Shown here: in pieces, positions 21,969 to 26,940 of the stretch | How the letters are laid out: each line of letters starts with the position of its first letter | Position numbering within the stretch: the first letter of the stretch is position 1 | Source: an uncultured Oscillospiraceae bacterium | GTDB taxonomy: Bacteria; Bacillota; Clostridia; Oscillospirales; Oscillospiraceae | Direction of reading: 5' to 3' | Length of the DNA stretch: 26,940 bases | NCBI GenBank assembly: GCA_910587505.1 | Contig: CAJULD010000010.1 | Location: 1 to 26,940 of the forward strand | The notes under the pieces: model-generated | Told to the model about the DNA's origin: nothing | Databases searched by the model: none | Seen by the model: the letters and a program-made list of their open reading frames with translations, nothing else | Translations under genes and position numbers: made by a program

Positions 21969-22201
21969 TTCTCTGTTTTTTCCTTTCTTTTTTCTGTTTT
22001 ATCCATAGCATGGCGTATTGCCTGCTCCTGGAGTTCCTGTCGGAGCTTCTGATTTTCTTCTTTCAATTTCTCATTTTCTTCTCTTTCTTTCGCTTTTTTC
22101 TTGGAAATTGTAAAGTAAAGTCCTAATGCGGTTATCCCGATGCCTATAGGCCATGCACCAATGCAAGCAAAAATTATTGCAAGTGGTATCCAGATGTACA
22201 T
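21965..22201 (-). CDS. 78-aa membrane/coiled-coil protein, antisense cassette gene 1
   Basis: No family recognised. Residues 4-32 form one or two membrane segments (IPLAIIFACIGAWPIGIGITALGLYF), followed by a highly charged helix (KKKAKEREENEKLKEENQKLRQELQEQ) predicted by pattern to be a coiled coil. Start ATG 22199-22201 with AAAGGATG upstream. First gene of a two-gene minus-strand cassette, coupled by a 4-nt overlap to the next. Its tail has a broken paralogue at 21624-21698. It starts only 32 bp from the divergent 904-aa gene, so their promoters must overlap or lie within the genes. A/T-rich codons compared with the host genes suggest recent acquisition. Confidence 0.72.
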   Translation of the reverse strand: MYIWIPLAIIFACIGAWPIGIGITALGLYFTISKKKAKEREENEKLKEENQKLRQELQEQAIRHAMDKTEKRKEKTEK

Positions 22202-22233
22202 TGTGTTTCATCCTTTCTTGTTAGGTGTGTATT

Positions 22234-24948
22234 ATGAAAATATTTAAGCGCGTTTTGTTGTATTTTTGCTTGTTTGCAATAGTTTTAAGTTCTTTTCCTC
22301 ACAATTCGGCTTTTGCTCTAAATTGGGAAGCTGCTGATCTTTATGGGCAGGAGACAATTTCTAAATGGTTGAATGGTCTCCATGATTCTGTGACTTTTGG
22401 CGGATGGAATATTGTAGATTATTCTAAGGCTTTGTTTTCTTCTTCCAAGCCGCAGAAATACTACACCACGCCTACCAGCAGCGTCGAGGACAGGTACGGC
22501 AACGTCACCAATTACTACCGCGGCGGCGACACCACCAACACTCAGATCATTGACAGCTACAACAAAACCTTCAATACCATTCATAACACTACCAATAATA
22601 CCACAACCAACAATTATAAAGCAAACGTCCGGCTGGAAAATTTTCTGAACAATTACACCACCAATAATAATAACTATACCTACAGCGCGGATTTCAAGTC
22701 CTGGTACTATGATAATACCACAAATAATTACAATTACAACCAGTTCACCAAAAACGACTACACCCAGAATAACCTCTACTACAATCAGGACAACAGCCGC
22801 TATTATATCTCTATCGACAACAGCACGGATGAATACTATCTGGTAGACGTGCAGTATTCCCCCACCTTCGTCACAGTCAATTATACCTACAATACCACCA
22901 ACGTCAAGTATGACAGGGAAGTTGGAGACGTGACCAACGTCTACTACTACGAGCTGAAGGATGGCCGCAACAGCTCCACCCTGACTGCCGCTGAGGTGGC
23001 CGGAATGGACTTCGGTTATGATGTCGCCAACTATGAGCTGGTGACGGACGATCCCAACACTCTGAGCCTCCAGCACTTCGACGGCGATTACTCCGACAGC
23101 TCCAGCTATGGCCGCTCCTTCTACTCTCAGAACCGTTCCACGAACTATGTAGACAGCGGGGCCTTCGGCAAGGCCGTGTCACTGCCCAATGGATCAGCTG
23201 CGGGCGTGACTATCCCGAATCTGTCCGGCTATGACAGCCTGTCCTTTGATTTCCGGGTCTATTACAGCGACATTTCCAGGCTGGGGGTCTATCTCGGAGA
23301 TACAAATATTTTCCAGGAGGCAGTACCTGGTATCCGTGTTTGGAAGGGGCGAGATGTTTTCAGAGATGATGGGACTGCATATCCACAATCAAGTTCATCA
23401 TATTTAAATTTTTTGTCTGACAGAGTTACATTAGCTGCATCAGAATATTATGATATTTCATATTTAGCACCTTTTCGTCATGATTATTATATTAATGCAT
23501 CTATGCCTTCACCGTCTTCTGTTTATAAGTCTCAGATGGTGAAACCGGTTTCTTATTTATCATCCGGATTTGAGGGAGAAAATACGTATTCCAAGAAATT
23601 TGGTTGGATGGCATATGGCAGTACGGTTCCCACCATGCAAGTAAGCAATCTGTTTTGGCAATATACTCCTTCCCGGTGTTGTTTTATTAATCCTGCCAAT
23701 GGCATTATTCCGGTTGATCGCTGGCAAACTCAAGGTTACTTGCGGCATTATCAGGATTATGAATACCGCTGGTCCCCCTCTCAGTACGTCCTTGCCGACT
23801 TTTCTTACGACAGCTACAAAAATCAGTGGGTCTCCATGCGGATCACCGTTGCCAACGGTCAGCTTTACTACTTTGTCAACGGTGATCTGGTGGGCTCCGG
23901 TCCCTTCACCAGACCCGCAGCGGATAAATTTTACATAAAGTCCACCGGTACCATCTATCTGGATGAGCTCCGGGTTACCACCGGCAGCCTGTCCTCCACC
24001 GGCAGCTATAACCCCTCCAACGCACCCTATGATACGAATAAGGTCCTTGCCCTGCCGGACAAGCCCGTTGCAAATACGATTTATGTCCAGCACACCACGC
24101 CCGTTGCAGATCACCGGATCGGCGGCGTTCGCCCCTCTAATCCGGTGACCGGTTTCCTTTACATCCCTCTTCATGAGGATTATACCGGCGGTCAGCCTCA
24201 GCTCTATGACGGCGGCAACTGGGTCAACGTGACCGCCATGGTCTATGACGGCAAAGCCCTGAAGGATGCGAAAGGCTTTCCGTTCTCCCCGGTCGGTTCT
24301 TCTCCGGATATCGACGTGGACGCAAAACCGGAACGCCCGCCCAAACCGGACAAGCCCGTTGATCCGGAGACATGTACCCATGAATGGGAGAAAACCGGCG
24401 GCACAGACCCTACCTGTATCGCCCCCGGTACGATTGAAAGCACCTGCTCAAAATGCGGGAAGACCAAAACGGAATCCGCCGCGAAGCTTACCCACGTCTG
24501 GGAGCTCAAACAGACGGTTCAGACCACTTATGATGAAACAGGCAATATCCTGACTCAGGGATTTACCATTTACCGCTGCTCTCTCTGCGGAGAGGAGTAC
24601 AAGGATACCAGCGGTACCGGCCCGCCCCCGTCCAATACTCCTGGCGATCCCTCTGATCCGGAGGATCCTGAGGAAAGCATCCTGGACAGGATCGCCGATT
24701 TTTTGGGCTCTGTTCTCAGCGGTATTCTGGACCTGTTGGGTTCCATACTCAGCGGTATCCTGGACGGCATTATCAGCCTGTGTACTAAAACGCTGGAATC
24801 CCTCAGGAATCTGGTCGATCTCTTCGGCTCCTTCGGCGACGCGCTGGGCGTGCTCTGGACGTGGCTTCCACCGGAAATCATGCTGGTTCTGGTCACAGGT
24901 GTGACCGTGTTTGTCTTTATATCCCTGCTCAAGCTGTTTATGAAGTAA
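22234..24948 (+). CDS. Large secreted, membrane-anchored adhesin-like protein, candidate phage receptor-binding protein
   Basis: 904 residues from ATG 22234 (a GTG at 22225 is in frame, but AGGTG sits 6 nt before the ATG). Order: signal peptide 1 to about 28 (ending HNSAFA); Asn/Tyr/Thr-rich low-complexity stretch about 100-225; a LamG/concanavalin-like fold, split as about 276-352 (HFDGDYSDSS, GKAVSLPNG) and 513-584 (WVSMRITVANGQLYYFVNGD ... IYLDELRV); an A/T-coded insert 353-504 between the halves; a His/Cys ribbon 713-790 (THEWEKTG...CSKCGKTK...CSLCGEEY); a Pro/Asp linker; amphipathic repeats about 815-850 (GSVLSGILDLLGSILSGILD); and a C-terminal membrane helix 881-904. A signal peptide plus C-terminal anchor in this genomic position matches the pIII-type adsorption protein of filamentous phages, though far larger than usual. 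No pIII sequence similarity is claimed. Confidence 0.8.
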   Translation: MKIFKRVLLYFCLFAIVLSSFPHNSAFALNWEAADLYGQETISKWLNGLHDSVTFGGWNIVDYSKALFSSSKPQKYYTTPTSSVEDRYGNVTNYYRGGDTTNTQIIDSYNKTFNTIHNTTNNTTTNNYKANVRLENFLNNYTTNNNNYTYSADFKSWYYDNTTNNYNYNQFTKNDYTQNNLYYNQDNSRYYISIDNSTDEYYLVDVQYSPTFVTVNYTYNTTNVKYDREVGDVTNVYYYELKDGRNSSTLTAAEVAGMDFGYDVANYELVTDDPNTLSLQHFDGDYSDSSSYGRSFYSQNRSTNYVDSGAFGKAVSLPNGSAAGVTIPNLSGYDSLSFDFRVYYSDISRLGVYLGDTNIFQEAVPGIRVWKGRDVFRDDGTAYPQSSSSYLNFLSDRVTLAASEYYDISYLAPFRHDYYINASMPSPSSVYKSQMVKPVSYLSSGFEGENTYSKKFGWMAYGSTVPTMQVSNLFWQYTPSRCCFINPANGIIPVDRWQTQGYLRHYQDYEYRWSPSQYVLADFSYDSYKNQWVSMRITVANGQLYYFVNGDLVGSGPFTRPAADKFYIKSTGTIYLDELRVTTGSLSSTGSYNPSNAPYDTNKVLALPDKPVANTIYVQHTTPVADHRIGGVRPSNPVTGFLYIPLHEDYTGGQPQLYDGGNWVNVTAMVYDGKALKDAKGFPFSPVGSSPDIDVDAKPERPPKPDKPVDPETCTHEWEKTGGTDPTCIAPGTIESTCSKCGKTKTESAAKLTHVWELKQTVQTTYDETGNILTQGFTIYRCSLCGEEYKDTSGTGPPPSNTPGDPSDPEDPEESILDRIADFLGSVLSGILDLLGSILSGILDGIISLCTKTLESLRNLVDLFGSFGDALGVLWTWLPPEIMLVLVTGVTVFVFISLLKLFMK

Positions 24949-24960
24949 GGGAGGCTTCTT

Positions 24961-25206
24961 ATGTTTGATACTACCGCCAGTCTGGGCAAGGCCCTGATAG
25001 ACGGCCTCTGGGCCCTTTTTGGCATCTATGTCCCCGGCTTCAGCTTTACCTTCGGCCAGATGTGGCTGGGCGTGCTCCTGGCCTCCGTCTCCATTCTGGT
25101 TGTTCGTATGATCTTCGGTTTTGGCGGCTCCGGCGGTGTTTCGTCTCGGACCGGCTCCACCAATTATCCAAAAATCTCCAGAGAACGGAGGGATGATGAA
25201 TTTTGA
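24961..25206 (+). CDS. 81-aa single-span membrane protein, phage assembly/minor coat candidate
   Basis: Starts 12 nt after the adhesin gene, with GGGAGG upstream. The N-terminus is amphipathic (TTASLGKALIDGLWALFG), followed by a hydrophobic segment at about 32-52 (FGQMWLGVLLASVSILVVRMIFGFGG) and a basic, Gly/Ser-rich tail (RTGSTNYPKISRERRDDEF). No family recognised. Small one-span proteins between the adsorption protein and coat genes correspond in order to pVI or another minor coat protein of inoviruses; this rests on context only. Its stop codon overlaps the TTG start of the next gene by 4 nt, so translation is coupled. Confidence 0.75.
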   Translation: MFDTTASLGKALIDGLWALFGIYVPGFSFTFGQMWLGVLLASVSILVVRMIFGFGGSGGVSSRTGSTNYPKISRERRDDEF

Positions 25207-26027
25207 AAAAGCTTCTTTCTCTTTTCCTGTGTTTCTGCTTTGCCACCTCCCTGACGGCGGCCGCTCAGGCATCGGATGACGGATACCGGATGCTGGAGGA
25301 GTATATTGCCCTCTACGGGATTCAGCCGCAGAGGGAAAATTACGCATCAGATCTGGAGTATGACACCGCCTGCCGTGTCTGGCTGTCCGGTCTGGAGTAT
25401 TACGTCCGCAGTCAGGAAGCCGAACAGTATCAGGCTCCGGTGGAACAGGGATCTGTTCCGGAAACAGCGTTAACGGAAAGTGCAGGTACAAATGATGAGG
25501 ATGATTCGTCTTTATCCCATGCTTCCGGCTCTGACGGTCAGTATCCTGATCGCGTTCGGGTCGATCTGGCTGGCAATATTTACTCCCTGGATGGCGAGCT
25601 GCTTTCGCCGGGCACTACGCCGGCATCTGGTCCGGAGGAAAATGATCCGGTTTCATCTGCGGAGATGGCTGATCCGGCTGGCGTTTCGCCTGTATCGGAT
25701 GCTGACACGCCTGCCGTGATTGCCGGTCTGGTCTCCGATATCGCGGAGGATCTTCCCGTCTGGTATGTGGAAGATCTCCGCACGGAAAAGCCAACCGCCG
25801 TCCTGGACGGTATGAAAGCCATGATAACTTCCATCTTCGGGGAATATACCCCGATTACCACCACTTCGGTTGTCACTCAGACCGCAGGCAATGACACCCG
25901 TCAGTATCTTGTGGAAACTGTGGCCGCCGGCGCGGCCGGTGTGGATTATGAATGGCTGTCCAGTGTGTTCCTTTTCGGTCTCCTCCTGTTCTGCCTCATG
26001 AAGCTGCTGGGAGGTATTCTGAAATGA
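25203..26027 (+). CDS. 274-aa secreted protein with C-terminal membrane anchor
   Basis: Begins at TTG 25203, overlapping the previous stop, behind GGAGGG. Signal peptide 1-23 (MKKLLSLFLCFCFATSLTAAAQA). The first domain (YRMLEEYIALYGIQPQRENY...WLSGLEYYVRSQEAEQY) is helical and aromatic. A long acidic Ser/Pro-rich low-complexity stretch follows (about 80-170), then GLVSDIAEDLPVWYVEDLRTEKPTAV, a Thr-rich stretch (TPITTTSVVTQT) and a C-terminal helix (FLFGLLLFCLMKLLGGILK). The layout of signal, exposed region and short C-terminal anchor suggests a second virion or wall-spanning protein of the phage module. No recognised family. The stop overlaps the next ATG by 3 nt. Confidence 0.8.
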   Translation: MKKLLSLFLCFCFATSLTAAAQASDDGYRMLEEYIALYGIQPQRENYASDLEYDTACRVWLSGLEYYVRSQEAEQYQAPVEQGSVPETALTESAGTNDEDDSSLSHASGSDGQYPDRVRVDLAGNIYSLDGELLSPGTTPASGPEENDPVSSAEMADPAGVSPVSDADTPAVIAGLVSDIAEDLPVWYVEDLRTEKPTAVLDGMKAMITSIFGEYTPITTTSVVTQTAGNDTRQYLVETVAAGAAGVDYEWLSSVFLFGLLLFCLMKLLGGILK

Positions 26028-26164
26028 TAGACGCGATGATTGCCTATTCCACCGGTATGCTGGACGCTATTGCGGTATTTCTGAGCTCTGAACCCATTAT
26101 CTACCTGTTCGGTCTTGTCTGCCTCGCCCTTGTGGTGAAGGTGGTTAAAGATATTATCAAATAG
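26024..26164 (+). CDS. 46-aa single-span protein, minor coat candidate
   Basis: Starts at ATG 26024, overlapping the previous stop (ATGA), behind GGGAGG (about 26009-26014). Sequence: MIDAMIAYSTGMLDAIAVFL then a hydrophobic run (PIIYLFGLVCLALVVKVV) and KDIIK. One membrane span with a basic end and no signal peptide. This is the size and shape of filamentous-phage coat proteins (pVII/pIX or pVIII type). Identity is inferred from context. Confidence 0.7.
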   Translation: MIDAMIAYSTGMLDAIAVFLSSEPIIYLFGLVCLALVVKVVKDIIK

Positions 26165-26179
26165 GAAAGGAGAATGAAG

Positions 26180-26377
26180 ATGGAAGGTGCTTCTACTGGC
26201 GCTGCCATGACGATGGCCAGCCTTTTGTCCACCATTGGCGAGGTCTTCACCGCCGCCGTTGGCTGGGTCGGGACCGTTGCCGAAGTGATCGCCGGTAACC
26301 CGCTGCTTCTGGTGGGTGTCGTATTGGGTTTCATTGGTGTCGGGATCACTTTGTTTGGCCGGCTGCTGCATGTCTGA
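26180..26377 (+). CDS. 65-aa hydrophobic protein, candidate major coat protein (pVIII-like)
   Basis: The start is taken as ATG 26180, 7 nt after AAGGAG. An in-frame ATG at 26174 would be too close to that site. An amphipathic N-terminal half (MEGASTGAAMTMASLLSTIGEVFTAAVGWVGTVAEV) is followed by NPLLLVGVVLGFIGVGITLFGRLLHV, one long membrane segment with a basic end. Small, helical, Gly/Ala/Val-rich with one span fits the major coat protein of filamentous phages, and the NPLLL segment resembles coat-like proteins I recall from Firmicute inovirus-like elements. It ends 7 nt before a strong terminator, as gene VIII does in Ff phages. Function still to be demonstrated. Confidence 0.75.
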   Translation: MEGASTGAAMTMASLLSTIGEVFTAAVGWVGTVAEVIAGNPLLLVGVVLGFIGVGITLFGRLLHV

Positions 26378-26384
26378 CCCTGAA

Positions 26385-26439
26385 GGGGGCGGGAGGCGCG
26401 CGAACACAGTGCGCGCCCCGCCCCCGCACTTTTCTTTTT
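26385..26439 (+). terminator. Strong terminator after the candidate major coat gene
   Basis: A 15-bp stem (GGGGGCGG, GA bulge, GGCGCGC at 26385-26401 with GCGCGCCCCGCCCCC at 26411-26425), a 9-nt loop, then a T-rich run TTTTCTTTTT (26430-26439). It immediately precedes the ribosome site of the next gene. Confidence 0.85.
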
Positions 26440-26453
26440 GGGAGGTGTTGAAA

Positions 26454-26940
26454 ATGCGACTTCAAAAAAGGTGGGACTTTAAATTTTTGTTTGCCGCATG
26501 CCTGTGTGCGTTTCTTTTCGCGCTGACGGTGCAGGCTGGTGCGGTGTCTGTTGGAGATCAATATTATATTTATTGTCACTATTGCTTCGAGAATCCGGTT
26601 TGTTCCGTCTCTTCGGTTACTCAACCCGGCTGCACTGCTTCTGGTGTGGCCTGGGCGTACTGTTCTAATTGTTCGCATGGGATTTCTTTTAATTTTGGGG
26701 AGCCTTTGGGTCACACCTGGGCGGAAACCAGCCGTATCCCCGCTACTTGTACGAAGTCCGGTTCTGTCGGCTATACCTGCTCCCGCTGCTCTGAGACCAG
26801 ATCGGAGACGATTCCCCGGTTGGCGGAGGATCATACCTGGGCGGAGATCTCCCGTGTTCCCGTCACCTGTACCACAGCCGGTTCTGTTTCCTTTGACTGC
26901 CCGGTCTGTCATGAAAAGAAAACGGATCTGCTGCCTGCTC
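26454..26940 (+). CDS. Secreted protein with Cys/His repeat units, partial at window edge
   Basis: Starts at ATG 26454 behind GGGAGG (26439-26444) and is open to the end of the window (162 codons). A signal peptide (about 1-28, AACLCAFLFALTVQA) is followed by short units: CHYCFENPVC; HTWAETSRIPATCTKSG..YTCSRCSETRSETIP; HTWAEISRVPVTCTTAG..FDCPVCHEKKTDLLP. Each repeat has HxW, one lone Cys and a Cx2C pair, the pattern of small zinc-ribbon-like repeats common in Firmicute surface proteins. The same unit occurs in the 904-aa protein (about 713-790). Likely an extracellular or wall-exposed protein. The C-terminus is not in the window, so anchoring and any further domain (including a pI/Zot gene after it) are unknown. 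Confidence 0.78.
   Translation, partial: MRLQKRWDFKFLFAACLCAFLFALTVQAGAVSVGDQYYIYCHYCFENPVCSVSSVTQPGCTASGVAWAYCSNCSHGISFNFGEPLGHTWAETSRIPATCTKSGSVGYTCSRCSETRSETIPRLAEDHTWAEISRVPVTCTTAGSVSFDCPVCHEKKTDLLPA

Larger units (their letters stand above)
20094..26940 (+). mobile_element. Inovirus-like (filamentous phage) prophage, left part
   Basis: A compact module that begins right after the glyS promoter and runs past the right edge. Gene order on the plus strand: 95-aa protein, double hairpin, Rep_trans initiator, [two small membrane genes on the minus strand], 904-aa secreted/anchored protein, 81-aa membrane protein, 274-aa secreted/anchored protein, 46-aa and 65-aa single-span proteins, strong terminator, secreted Cys-repeat protein. 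Tight spacing with 4-nt overlaps and many short membrane proteins with a Rep_trans protein is the inovirus plan. No Zot/pI ATPase, secretin, integrase, FtsK or VirB4 is visible within the window. The left boundary is approximate; a dif-like 28-mer lies at 20094-20121. Confidence 0.65.

Noticed and set aside
22225..22233. GTG at 22225 as start of the 904-aa protein
   Set aside because: The AGGTG ribosome-like site overlaps that codon. The ATG at 22234 is correctly spaced and directly starts a normal signal peptide.
1..26940. tRNA or rRNA genes
   Set aside because: No tRNA cloverleaf or T-loop consensus, and no rRNA segment, was found in the intergenic regions by reading; T-box cores are the only tRNA-related elements.

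Overview
The window looks like a GC-rich chromosome of a Gram-positive gut-type Clostridia, most likely Oscillospiraceae (Flavonifractor/Lawsonibacter-like). The evidence is strong AGGAGG ribosome sites, sigma-A promoters with 17-bp spacers, two T-box riboswitches, a pyruvate:ferredoxin oxidoreductase, an S-layer-homology protein and several Clostridia-typical families (DUF5714, DUF5662, ParB-like/BMP fusion). The family-level placement is inference from gene content; no rRNA or tRNA gene was seen.

Layout. 1-360: start of a pyruvate:ferredoxin oxidoreductase gene (minus strand) with its promoter. 445-2330: yifB/comM-like AAA ATPase and its 3' elements. 2338-3411: secreted SLH-domain protein (minus). 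3412-4561: 1.1 kb without a convincing gene, holding a good promoter, a candidate structured RNA, an array of perfect palindromes, terminators and a 40-nt element that also occurs after yifB. 4562-9940: a phenylalanine T-box operon, read on the minus strand as T-box, a small membrane gene (apparently frameshifted), pheS, a DUF5714 gene, then pheT. The pheT product carries a probable duplicated tRNA-binding OB fold. 9990-12471: divergent HAD phosphatase and guanine deaminase genes around a 31-bp inverted repeat. 12506-13129: MGMT-like protein without the acceptor cysteine. 13136-14431: HTH-XRE protein with one membrane helix and an outer domain. 14543-18149: operon of Smr, ParB-like/BMP fusion, metallophosphoesterase and DUF5662 genes. 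18284-20074: glyS under a glycine T-box.

From about 20.09 kb to the right edge lies a compact integrated element. It has a Rep_trans-type replication initiator, a two-gene antisense membrane cassette, and a plus-strand run of a very large signal-peptide/adhesin-like protein with a C-terminal anchor, four small or single-span membrane proteins (one resembling a filamentous-phage major coat protein), a strong terminator and another secreted Cys/His-repeat protein. The set fits an inovirus-like (filamentous phage) prophage of a Gram-positive host. No secretin is seen, as expected without an outer membrane. The diagnostic Zot/pI ATPase is not inside the window, so this is an inference from architecture. 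The element is the most interesting part of the window.

How the parts work together: the two T-boxes couple synthesis of phenylalanyl- and glycyl-tRNA synthetases to tRNA charging. The remaining chromosomal genes are housekeeping or of unknown role. The prophage sits about 20 bp upstream of the glyS promoter, pointing away from it, and leaves glyS regulation intact.
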